14,438 nt of DNA from Bacillota bacterium (GTDB taxonomy: Bacteria; Bacillota; Clostridia; Lachnospirales; Lachnospiraceae). A program made the position numbers and the translations under genes. Shown one piece after another: positions 1-5,809 of this stretch. The notes under the pieces are model-generated. The model was not told the origin of the DNA, searched no databases, and saw nothing but the letters and a program-made list of their open reading frames with translations. The stretch spans positions 1 through 14,438 of the forward strand of contig JAFAEB010000350.1 of the NCBI GenBank assembly GCA_023424235.1, read 5' to 3'. How positions within the stretch are numbered: the first letter of the stretch is position 1; each line of letters opens with the position of its first letter.

Positions 1-1120
1 TTGATAATTCTAGAGATTGCTTCTCTTCCTTTCCTTTAAACACAACCTCGATTAAATTTCTTATTTTAACTACCATTAAATTATAGCTTCTTATTAAACT
101 ACCTATTTCGTCTTCACCTTCAAGTCCTTCAATTACTTCAAATTGCTCTTTCTTTACATTATCCATGGAGGTAGCCACGATAGATAAACGTTTCGTTATG
201 GATATTCCAACAAAATAAATAAGTATAGAAGGTAATATTAAATTCCATACAATAAGCAGTGATAGCCAGTTATTCTCTAAAATGATTGGCCAAAAAGGGG
301 CATCCATTGACTTAGCAACGATTTCCCAACTCTCGTTACTAATTCGAACTGTTTTAACAACAGAAGCATCTGAACTATCAATTACATTTCTATTTGTATA
401 CTCTTTCATACCATTTTCATTGGATTGGTTTGAAAATAGTACATAATCATGATTTCTAACATAAATATCAGCTTCTATCTTTTCATTCTGTACATCCCTT
501 AACATAAGATTATAGTCAATGTCTATTTTTAACAACTTTTCAATTCCATCACGTCCAAAATAATCCATTTTACGAATTATACTAATAGTCCTACTTGTAC
601 CAGTACCAGCGATCAACCGCTTTTCCTCATCATAATATGTATATACAAAGATATCTTGACCGCTTTCAACAAATGCCAGATACCACTCACTATCTTTCAC
701 CATACTAAGCTTTGCAATATTACCACCACTTAAAATGGTATCATTGTCTGCAATCACTTGTATTTTATATAAAATACCACTATTGTAGTTATAGCTTAGA
801 CTATTATTCTTTAATATAGCCATATATTCATCATAATAAGTAATATTATCTGGGTAATCACGGTTTAAAAAATCATTTAATAATCGATCATTATATAAGT
901 TGTTTGTAAATGAAATACAACCTTTTACTGTTTCTCTAAGATTATATTCCACTCGTTCCACAGCATGAGCTAAATCCTTTAATTGTCGTTCTTGATTACT
1001 ATGATTAACTAAATATAGAATCATAACATCCGTTATAATAATAGGTAATATAACGCATGATAAGTAGATTAGTAATAGTTTATTTCTTATCTTTAAATTG
1101 TTGAATGTAATCCGCTTCAT
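1..1120 (-). CDS. Sensor histidine kinase, YesM/LytS-type, N-terminal part (cut by window edge)
   Basis: Open from an ATG at 1120 to the left edge without a stop (373 codons visible). The visible protein has a first membrane helix at about residues 14-38, an extracytoplasmic sensor region of about 245 residues (39-283, dCache-like in size and layout), a second helix at about 285-308, and a HAMP linker at about 305-360 containing EGEDEIGSL. It ends in the charged stretch KGKEEKQSLELS, which in YesM kinases directly precedes the INPHFLFNTL phosphoacceptor region; that catalytic part lies outside the window. In this family the kinase phosphorylates an AraC-type response regulator, often controlling sugar uptake; the partner would be expected to the left. 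The start is supported by GAGAGGG at 1126-1132 and a good promoter upstream. Family call is firm in architecture; ligand unknown. Confidence 0.85.
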   Translation of the reverse strand, partial: MKRITFNNLKIRNKLLLIYLSCVILPIIITDVMILYLVNHSNQERQLKDLAHAVERVEYNLRETVKGCISFTNNLYNDRLLNDFLNRDYPDNITYYDEYMAILKNNSLSYNYNSGILYKIQVIADNDTILSGGNIAKLSMVKDSEWYLAFVESGQDIFVYTYYDEEKRLIAGTGTSRTISIIRKMDYFGRDGIEKLLKIDIDYNLMLRDVQNEKIEADIYVRNHDYVLFSNQSNENGMKEYTNRNVIDSSDASVVKTVRISNESWEIVAKSMDAPFWPIILENNWLSLLIVWNLILPSILIYFVGISITKRLSIVATSMDNVKKEQFEVIEGLEGEDEIGSLIRSYNLMVVKIRNLIEVVFKGKEEKQSLELS

Positions 1121-1161
1121 ATGTACCCTCTCAAAGTTATTATGATGAAATCCTTATCTCT

Positions 1162-1190
1162 ATTTTAAACAATTATTTACACATTATCAA
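1162..1190 (-). promoter_or_regulatory. Sigma-A-type promoter for the histidine kinase gene
   Basis: On the minus strand, -35 TTGATA (1185-1190), 17-nt spacer, -10 TAAAAT (1162-1167). The predicted transcript start is near 1155, giving a leader of about 35 nt before the ATG at 1120. Confidence 0.6.
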
Positions 1191-1224
1191 GTGATACTAT
1201 TTTTAATAATCCATCCATTATGAA

Positions 1225-1264
1225 AAGAGCCCCATATCAACTTCTTAGCTAATATAGGGCTCTT
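1225..1264 (-). terminator. Intrinsic terminator of the acetyltransferase gene
   Basis: Inverted repeat AAGAGCCC(C)ATAT / ATAT(A)GGGCTCTT, 13 positions per arm with one mismatch. On the minus strand it is followed by TTTTCAT, and it sits 23 nt past the acetyltransferase stop codon. The plus-strand side lacks a T-run. Confidence 0.8.
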
Positions 1265-1287
1265 AATCTACCTAATCTAATATGTGA

Positions 1288-1815
1288 TTAATTGTCAAAT
1301 CGAAATACTAATTTAGGCATTTGGTCAATCATCTTTTCTTCTGTAGTATAGTTGTTATTCGTATAGCTTTTAATTACTTTATGCCAAAAAACTTTTGCAC
1401 GTACATTATTACTTGTGGAGTGAGTGAATAACATCCATTTACCTAAATGTTTATTAAATACTTCAGTTATTGCATAGCATGAAATATTTTTCCCTCTAAA
1501 TGGACTTAAAATAAATGTCTCATATACATAAAAATCTACATCCTTTGGTACATATCTTCCACTTCCCACTAGACAAAATCCTGCAGGTACATTATCTGCT
1601 ATAATTAAGTATGGATATAGTTCATTTGGTTTTTCAAACCATACTTGCTGTATATCATATTGATCCGAAAGGGTTTTTATAGGCTCTTCTTCAAAAATTC
1701 CATGCTCATTAGGTAGAGTACCATGAATCCCTGCGATATCATGTAAATAAAGGGGATACATATTTTTAATGATATATCCATTTGTATTATCTGCTAATTT
1801 TATTTCAACTTTCAT
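1288..1815 (-). CDS. GNAT-family N-acetyltransferase (substrate unknown)
   Basis: 175 residues, the usual size of a single GNAT domain. The acetyl-CoA-binding motif A region is YETFILSPFRGKNISCYAI (from about residue 98), where RGKNIS takes the place of the common RGxGxG/A. It is followed by a motif-B-like stretch N-V-R-A-K-V-F-W-H-K-V near residues 137-147. The FILSPFRGK spacing resembles the 'predicted acetyltransferase' group with no known substrate. The start has an excellent Shine-Dalgarno, AAAGGAG at 1823-1829, 7 nt before the ATG. The gene is monocistronic: it has its own terminator at 1225-1264 and is preceded by a long structured leader with a small ORF, which suggests induction at the translational level. 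Family call good; substrate and role not deducible. Confidence 0.8.
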   Translation of the reverse strand: MKVEIKLADNTNGYIIKNMYPLYLHDIAGIHGTLPNEHGIFEEEPIKTLSDQYDIQQVWFEKPNELYPYLIIADNVPAGFCLVGSGRYVPKDVDFYVYETFILSPFRGKNISCYAITEVFNKHLGKWMLFTHSTSNNVRAKVFWHKVIKSYTNNNYTTEEKMIDQMPKLVFRFDN

Positions 1816-1823
1816 TGAATTGC

Positions 1824-1933
1824 TCCTTTAATAATAAGATTATTTTTTACTTATATTAAATGCAATTCTTATAATATTCTATATTCGCTCCATACACAGT
1901 TAATATTAATACTATTAAAGAATTGCATGGAGC
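1824..1933 (-). promoter_or_regulatory. Candidate translational attenuator in the acetyltransferase 5' leader
   Basis: Three helices can form in the minus-strand RNA and compete. S1: 1924-1933 with 1887-1896, 10 bp including one G-U, starting GCUCCAUG and ending UAUGGAGC. S2: 1918-1927 with 1861-1870, a perfect 10-bp match UGCAAUUCUU/AAGAAUUGCA. S3: 1910-1922 with 1824-1836, 13 bp with two G-U pairs, which covers AAAGGA of the acetyltransferase ribosome binding site. S2 shares bases with both S1 and S3; S1 and S3 cross topologically. The 5' arms of all three lie in or across the last codons and the stop of the 19-codon leader ORF, so ribosome position there would select the structure. The pairing is seen directly; the regulatory role is inference. 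Confidence 0.55.
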
Positions 1934-1974
1934 TTACTACAAAACCTTTTCACACAAGTTATTTTTTTATACAT
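1915..1974 (-). CDS. Putative 19-residue leader peptide upstream of the acetyltransferase
   Basis: ATG at 1974 to TAA at 1915-1917; product MYKKITCVKRFCSKLHAIL. A purine-rich Shine-Dalgarno AAGGAAGGGG (1981-1990) lies 6 nt before the ATG, and a TATAAT -10 (2002-2007) places the transcript start near 1995, so promoter, binding site and ORF are spaced as in a real short leader. The peptide is basic (five Lys/Arg and one His) with two cysteines and is too short to be an ordinary enzyme. Its final codons CTC CAT GCA ATT CTT TAA are the 5' arms of the alternative helices described for 1824-1933. Known analogues in design (not sequence) are the erm and cat leader peptides. Translation is not proven. 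Confidence 0.45.
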   Translation of the reverse strand: MYKKITCVKRFCSKLHAIL

Positions 1975-1994
1975 AGAATAACCCCTTCCTTTTT

Positions 1995-2030
1995 GTATAA
2001 AATTATACTATATATTTGTTAATAAATAAA
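1995..2030 (-). promoter_or_regulatory. Promoter and overlapping palindrome for the acetyltransferase leader
   Basis: Minus-strand -10 TATAAT at 2002-2007 with only a weak -35 (TTTATT, 2025-2030). A palindrome GTATAA-AA-TTATAC (1995-2008) overlaps the -10 and the expected start point, so a repressor could bind here. The promoter begins right after the stop of the DUF2087 remnant. Confidence 0.4.
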
Positions 2031-2381
2031 TTATATCTTTACTCTATATACACTACAGTCTTCCGAACGATCAAAAAAACCATATTCTATTAATGCCCTA
2101 CGTATCGTTGCATAATCATAATAAATTCTCTCTAAGGTTCTATTAACTTCTTTTTCTTGATAATCTTGACCTTGCTTAAAATTTTTCATAATTTCTCTTA
2201 AAATAATGATTTTTTTCTTTTCTTTTGCTGGAAATTGAAGCAGCGCACCATGTTCATTCATATATGCTTTAATTGCCTTCTCCCTTTCATCGTCAGTAAT
2301 ATTGTATCTGTCATCAATCATAGTTGCAGTTTGATGTAAGTCTTCAATCATACCAACATCAGATTGATTGATTGCGCACAA
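2031..2381 (-). pseudogene. DUF2087 domain remnant (C-terminal part of a regulator)
   Basis: The 116-residue frame is almost entirely a DUF2087 domain: LLQFPAKEKKKIIILREIM, then EKEVNRTLERIYYDYATIRRALIEYGFFDR near the end. Family members that I recall from Firmicutes carry this domain at the C-terminus of a longer protein with an N-terminal zinc-finger/LuxR-type helix-turn-helix part, and share the preceding HQTATMIDDRYNIT stretch. Here the upstream part is missing: the only upstream start is a TTG at 2381 without a Shine-Dalgarno, an in-frame TAG lies three codons before it, and a terminator of the upstream gene ends at about 2432. No internal ATG has a good binding site. I infer a 5'-deleted gene; a shortened but functional protein cannot be excluded. 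Confidence 0.6.
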
Positions 2382-2431
2382 AATAGACTAAGCCCGTTAG
2401 CCATAAAGATTCCATCATACTGACCAGCGTT

Positions 2432-2472
2432 AAAAAAAGACACTCTACTTCTTACGAAATAGGGTGTCTTTT
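2432..2472 (-). terminator. Intrinsic terminator of the hydrolase gene
   Basis: Stem AAAAGACAC (2435-2443) with GTGTCTTTT (2464-2472), followed on the minus strand by a run of seven T (2432-2438). It lies about 55 nt past the hydrolase stop. Confidence 0.8.
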
Positions 2473-2527
2473 AAAAGTTCTTGTCAGACATTAGCTAAGC
2501 TAAAATACTAATCCTAATATAAATAAC

Positions 2528-3301
2528 TTAATCCTTGCTTTGCTTTAACATCCACTCATAAAGTTCATTCGTTTCATAAACTTTATCCCATATGGCATGG
2601 CCTTCTCTTTCATAAACAGTATACTTAATATTTCTATTTATTTTTTTTATTCTGTTTACATTTTTATTGGCAAACGTAACTGAGGCATCCAGATCGTTTG
2701 CTCCATGAAATACCCAAATTGGTAAACTATCAAATACTTCCGCTTGTACATCCGTCAAATAGTAGTTACTACAGATCGGAACTATGGCAGCTAATTGGTC
2801 TAAATGTGTTAAGCTATAACCCCATGTACCATTTCCCCCCATACTTACCCCAGTAAGATAAATTTTATTCTCATCAATTTGGTACTCTTTTAATAAATCC
2901 TGAATAATATACTCTAAATTAACGGGGTAATCCGACCAAGCCTGAGGTGCTAATACAAAAAAATTATACTCTTCGGCTTTTTTTATTAAAGTACGTAAAC
3001 CATGACGTTTTACCCTTATTAGTTGTTCTTTTCCATTACCTCTCGCATTCGCACCATGCAAATGAATAACAAGAGGAAGCTTAGTTTCCGGATTTTTAAT
3101 TATTTCCTCTGGAGTATATAAATAAAAGCCAGTTTTATAAATATCTGAATAGTGTGGTATAAGACCAGATATCGATACTTTATTACTCAAGACATCACCT
3201 TCTAAATTATTCCTATAAGAAGGTCCTCTTATCATATCCCAACGAAAGATAAGAATTACAACTAAAATTAGACAAATCATAGCTATACCTTTAAGTTTCA
3301 T
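2528..3301 (-). CDS. Membrane-anchored alpha/beta hydrolase (esterase/peptidase-like, COG4099 type)
   Basis: 257 residues. An N-terminal hydrophobic segment (about residues 5-19) followed by RWDMIR looks like a signal anchor, so the catalytic domain is probably outside the membrane. The alpha/beta hydrolase fold is shown by the oxyanion region LPLVIHLHGANARGNG (75-90, His82-Gly83), the nucleophile elbow GVSMGGNG (151-158, Ser153), an acid in FHGANDLDA (Asp203 or Asp205) and the catalytic His in REGHAIWD (His235). This pattern fits the phospholipase/carboxylesterase and PHB-depolymerase-like 'predicted peptidase' group; actual substrate unknown, with polysaccharide acetyl/feruloyl esters possible in a plant-degrading Clostridium. 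The start is supported by GGAGGAG a few bases upstream. It is a single-gene unit with its own promoter and terminator. Confidence 0.85.
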   Translation of the reverse strand: MKLKGIAMICLILVVILIFRWDMIRGPSYRNNLEGDVLSNKVSISGLIPHYSDIYKTGFYLYTPEEIIKNPETKLPLVIHLHGANARGNGKEQLIRVKRHGLRTLIKKAEEYNFFVLAPQAWSDYPVNLEYIIQDLLKEYQIDENKIYLTGVSMGGNGTWGYSLTHLDQLAAIVPICSNYYLTDVQAEVFDSLPIWVFHGANDLDASVTFANKNVNRIKKINRNIKYTVYEREGHAIWDKVYETNELYEWMLKQSKD

Positions 3302-3315
3302 ATACTCCTCCAGCT

Positions 3316-3363
3316 TAGAATTGTAATTATTTAGAACTGTAATTATTTAGAATTACATTTATT
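3316..3363 (-). repeat. Three tandem 16-nt repeats with an internal inverted repeat, hydrolase leader
   Basis: Plus-strand units TAGAATTGTAATTATT (3316-3331), TAGAACTGTAATTATT (3332-3347) and TAGAATTACATTTATT (3348-3363). Units 1 and 2 differ by one base. Across units 2-3 there is an inverted repeat TGTAATT-N6-AATTACA (3338-3357). The block begins at the predicted -10 and ends about 15 nt before the ATG, a natural position for an operator or an mRNA-binding site. Confidence 0.6.
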
Positions 3364-3389
3364 CTATAGAAAAAATAACTGGAATTCAA
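3361..3389 (-). promoter_or_regulatory. Promoter for the hydrolase gene
   Basis: Minus strand -35 TTGAAT (3384-3389), exactly 17 nt, -10 TAGAAT (3361-3366). The predicted transcript start falls in the tandem-repeat block. On the other strand, upstream of the divergent DUF4003 gene, only a weak TATACT (3478-3483) without a clear -35 is seen. Confidence 0.55.
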
Positions 3390-3552
3390 GTCTTATATTA
3401 GTAAAAATACCTTATTTTTCTAATATACTTTTAATATTTCTAATTAATTAATACTATAATTAAAATATGAAATAATGTATACTATTAGTAAGAAATGGAT
3501 AAAAACTGCATCTCAATTAAAGATCATGTATATCATATAAGGAGGAATCCAA

Positions 3553-4545
3553 ATGAAAGAAACTACCAAGACTAGATTAGATTTATTTACACAAAACTAC
3601 CAAATAATAAAAGGTAAGTTCATATGGCAAAATTCATTATTAAAACGCTTATCTGCACTACTCTACACTGCTGATAACAAAGTCATTGATTGTGATGCGA
3701 TTAGGGAAAGTTATGATTTAATTAAAGAAAACACCAGTGCATTTTCCTATTTTCGTGGTAATACTATGATAACCATTGCTACTTTATTATCTCTAAAAGA
3801 GGATAAAAAAAATGTTTTAAATAATACAATGGCAGTTTATGATTTAATGAAAGATTACAAATTTCGTTCCTCAGACTATCTTGTAATTGCAGCATATCAA
3901 ATTGCTGCCAATACAACATCAGATAACTACTTAGCTGTAGTTAGAAGAGCTAGAGCCTTTTATGACGGTATGAAAAATAACCACTACCTTTTAACGAATC
4001 AAAACGATTACATTTATTGCGCAATGCTTGCTATGTCTAATATTGATATTCCTTCTAGCCTAGAACAAATGGAGCAGTTTTATAGAACATTTAAGCCAAT
4101 CTTTTATACTGGTAATGGTGTTCAAGCATTAAGTCATGTTCTAATACTGGGTGAGGATTATAAAGAATTAGAATCCCGCGTTCTTTCCTTACGTGATTTA
4201 TTCCGCCAAAATAATATAAAGCTTGATAAGGAAAATACTCTACCTTCACTAGGTATTCTTGCCTTGTTACCAAATAAAAAGGACGAATTGGTTTATAGCG
4301 TGCAAGAGGTATTTCAATATCTAAGAAGTCAAAAAGGATTTGGTAGCTGGTCTATTGCAAGTCAAGAATTGTTACTTCTCTCATTAAGTCTAATTACTTA
4401 TGGATGTATGGACGAAATAAATAGTAATATTATAACGACCACCCTCTCTACAAGTTTAACTAACATAATTTTGGCTCAGCAAGCAAGTATGGCTGCAGCT
4501 GTCGCTGCTTCATCTGCTGCTGCATCAGCGAGCTCTTCTTCTTAG
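3553..4545 (+). CDS. DUF4003 family protein with a C-terminal Ala/Ser tail
   Basis: 330 residues, typical of the DUF4003 family, which is common in Firmicutes and has no established function. The protein is mostly helical; the segments SAFSYFRGNTMITIATLLSL (about 63-82) and FRSSDYLVIAAYQIAAN, and QKGFGSWSIASQELLLL near residue 255-275, are family-like. No signal peptide or catalytic motif is visible. The last 20 residues are almost pure Ala/Ser, with one Met and one Val. They are encoded by mixed synonymous codons (GCT, GCA, GCG, TCA, TCT, AGC), so this is not a simple nucleotide microsatellite. The start has AAGGAGG 7 nt upstream. It is the only plus-strand gene here, divergent from the hydrolase and convergent with the zinc-ribbon gene, so it is probably a stand-alone unit. 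Family call confident, function unknown. Confidence 0.85.
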   Translation: MKETTKTRLDLFTQNYQIIKGKFIWQNSLLKRLSALLYTADNKVIDCDAIRESYDLIKENTSAFSYFRGNTMITIATLLSLKEDKKNVLNNTMAVYDLMKDYKFRSSDYLVIAAYQIAANTTSDNYLAVVRRARAFYDGMKNNHYLLTNQNDYIYCAMLAMSNIDIPSSLEQMEQFYRTFKPIFYTGNGVQALSHVLILGEDYKELESRVLSLRDLFRQNNIKLDKENTLPSLGILALLPNKKDELVYSVQEVFQYLRSQKGFGSWSIASQELLLLSLSLITYGCMDEINSNIITTTLSTSLTNIILAQQASMAAAVAASSAAASASSSS

Positions 4546-4581
4546 TATTTCACATTACTGTTCAAAAAAAGGCATAAATAG

Positions 4582-4624
4582 AAACAAAGCAAGATATCCA
4601 AAAAATGGATGTCCTGCTTTGTTT
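4582..4624. terminator. Bidirectional terminator between convergent genes
   Basis: 19-bp stem (4582-4600 with 4606-4624, one mismatch and one wobble, 5-nt loop) starting AAACAAAGCA. GTTTTAAACTT follows on the plus strand and GTTTCTATTT on the minus strand. It can end both DUF4003 and the zinc-ribbon gene. Confidence 0.85.
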
Positions 4625-4632
4625 TAAACTTA

Positions 4633-4869
4633 TTAAAGTACACCATTAAGAAAGTTATAAGGGTATTGTGTACCACACTCATTACACATAATGTACTCAC
4701 GACTTTCCGTGTTTTCTCTTTTATCATACTTGTAAGAAAGAAAAAGATCGGAATTTTTTAGTCCAGGTTTATCAGAATCTATTTTGTAGGAATAAATATA
4801 ACTTGCTTCATGTTTTAAAGTTAAATCGTTACTGTTACAGATAGGACACTGATACATGATTTCTTTCAT
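4633..4869 (-). CDS. Small zinc-ribbon protein, unknown function
   Basis: 78 residues. Two knuckles, CPIC at residues 8-11 and CNEC at 62-65, can bind one zinc as a zinc ribbon; the middle section is rich in Tyr, Ser and charged residues (SYIYSYKIDSDKPG). I recognise no named family. The first ATG has AAAGGAG about 9 nt upstream; a second in-frame ATG four codons later is less well placed. The possible promoter is TTACAA (4931-4936), 18 nt, TATATT (4907-4912). The gene ends at the shared terminator 4582-4624. Such small proteins may serve as nucleic-acid or protein-binding accessories; here that is only a guess. Confidence 0.7.
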   Translation of the reverse strand: MKEIMYQCPICNSNDLTLKHEASYIYSYKIDSDKPGLKNSDLFLSYKYDKRENTESREYIMCNECGTQYPYNFLNGVL

Positions 4870-4906
4870 AGCTGATTTCTCCTTTATACTCCATAAAACT
4901 TACCAA

Positions 4907-4936
4907 AATATAATGTACCAAGATAATACTTTGTAA
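4907..4936 (-). promoter_or_regulatory. Possible promoter for the zinc-ribbon gene
   Basis: Minus strand TTACAA (4931-4936), 18-nt spacer, TATATT (4907-4912), about 38 nt before the ATG. Both hexamers are imperfect. Confidence 0.35.
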
Positions 4937-4991
4937 TCTCCTATATTTAGTATGCCATTTTTATGTAGTATAAATCCATGGTTCAAATAAA

Positions 4992-5115
4992 TTTAGCTGT
5001 TTTCTACTCTTCTATAAGAGTATGAGTCTGCCTTGGTAGATTCTCCTGCTACACTTCGTCCCATTTATTCAACATATACCTTTACTTTGTGTATGCATCT
5101 CAGATTACAGCTAAA
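4992..5115. other. Intergenic element closed by a 9-bp inverted repeat, possible structured RNA
   Basis: TTTAGCTGT (4992-5000) and ACAGCTAAA (5107-5115) can close a domain of about 106 nt. Inside are hairpins ACTCTT-CTAT-AAGAGT, GTAG...CTAC, and CATATAC-N9-GTGTATG (T-G wobble on the plus strand). On the minus strand the element lies just past the stop of the 5130-5480 gene, and its closing arm is followed by TTTATTTG, so it may serve as an untidy 3' end structure for that gene. No known riboswitch consensus is recognised. Confidence 0.3.
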
Positions 5116-5129
5116 CATTAAAAAAATTA

Positions 5130-5480
5130 CTATGCTAGTAAATCTTTTTTATATTTCAAAACTTCAAAAGCAGCAGTACAAGCAGGACAGTCACACCATT
5201 CGGCTCCATTTGCCTTAATCTCTTTTGCATGAGATGCAATCTGTGAAGCCATATCAGCACCAAATTTTTCAATTCCCACGTCGCTACTAAACAAGTTAAT
5301 TACTGTATCTATACCCACTACCGAATCCTCTAATACAGCCACATACTTCTCACTGGCAATCTTTTCATCCTCTGTACCAATTGATGCAAGCCACTCTTGG
5401 GCTGCAGCTTTTAGTCCATCATAACAATGTAAGTTTAAAAGTAATTTTGTTTTATCAATAATTATATTTTGATTTTTCAT
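5130..5480 (-). CDS. Small Lachnospiraceae protein with CxCxxC motif (often labelled 'Hsp90' without basis)
   Basis: 116 residues, acidic and helical, with a C-terminal WCDCPACTA motif (Cys96, Cys98, Cys101). Close relatives, as I recall them, are common in Lachnospiraceae and sometimes carry the automatic name 'molecular chaperone Hsp90', but nothing of Hsp90 (no GHKL ATPase motifs, far too short) is present. Conserved-looking landmarks are AAAQEWL (25-31), EKFGADMASQIASHAKEIKA (71-90) and the cysteine cluster, which could bind a metal or be redox-active. There is no signal peptide. The start is supported by AGGAGGAG 7 nt upstream. The gene stands alone, downstream of the ppdK terminator, with a long AT-rich leader. 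Gene reality is good; function unknown. Confidence 0.75.
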   Translation of the reverse strand: MKNQNIIIDKTKLLLNLHCYDGLKAAAQEWLASIGTEDEKIASEKYVAVLEDSVVGIDTVINLFSSDVGIEKFGADMASQIASHAKEIKANGAEWCDCPACTAAFEVLKYKKDLLA

Positions 5481-5737
5481 ATATATCTCCTCCTATTTTA
5501 ATTTATATTGAGCTTATATTTATTTTTATTTATTTCTACATTAATACTTTTTTATTTCGTTTATCTCAATAATAAGAAAATATTAATAAATACCTGCATC
5601 AAAAATATAGCAAGCGCAAAGCCTCCTACTTGTATTCAATCATGATGATGTTATCGTGTATCAACTATTTATTTTTATCAGGAATTATAATATATAATAC
5701 ACCTTGACCCTAAGTAAAAGTCAAGTATAAATTACAC
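5481..5737 (-). other. AT-rich intergenic region with a possible distant promoter
   Basis: There is no credible gene here. A minus-strand TTGACT (5719-5724) followed by TATTAT (5694-5699, 19-nt spacing) or TGTATT (5696-5701, 17 nt) could start a transcript with a leader of about 205 nt for the 5130-5480 gene. GTCAAG/CTTGAC (5703-5708, 5720-5725) form a short inverted repeat over that -35. Nearer the gene I see only AT-rich sequence and the ribosome binding site. Confidence 0.35.
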
Positions 5738-5776
5738 AAAAACTCCGAGATCATGCAAGCATGTCTCGGAGTTTTT
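5738..5776 (-). terminator. Intrinsic terminator of ppdK
   Basis: AAAAACTCCGAGA (5738-5750) and TCTCGGAGTTTTT (5764-5776) are perfect 13-nt arms; the loop itself contains CATG/CATG. A and T runs at both ends suit termination in either direction. It lies about 35 nt past the ppdK stop. Confidence 0.9.
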
Positions 5777-5809
5777 ATCATGCGACTTGGCTCATTGCCA
5801 ACGCGATAA

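Noticed and set aside
4091..4273. Minus-strand frame inside the DUF4003 gene (and 4542-4727, 9661-9843 elsewhere)
   Set aside because: Antisense or out-of-frame shadows of supported genes, without ribosome binding sites.
5033..5218. Plus-strand 61-codon frame
   Set aside because: It overlaps the 3' end of a better-supported minus-strand gene and the inverted-repeat element; no binding site or motif.
5605..5640. Cyclic-di-GMP-I riboswitch suggested by GCGCAAAGCCTCC
   Set aside because: The core GCAAAGCC resembles the consensus, but the GAAA tetraloop, its receptor helix and the second conserved GGNAGCC-type segment are not found.
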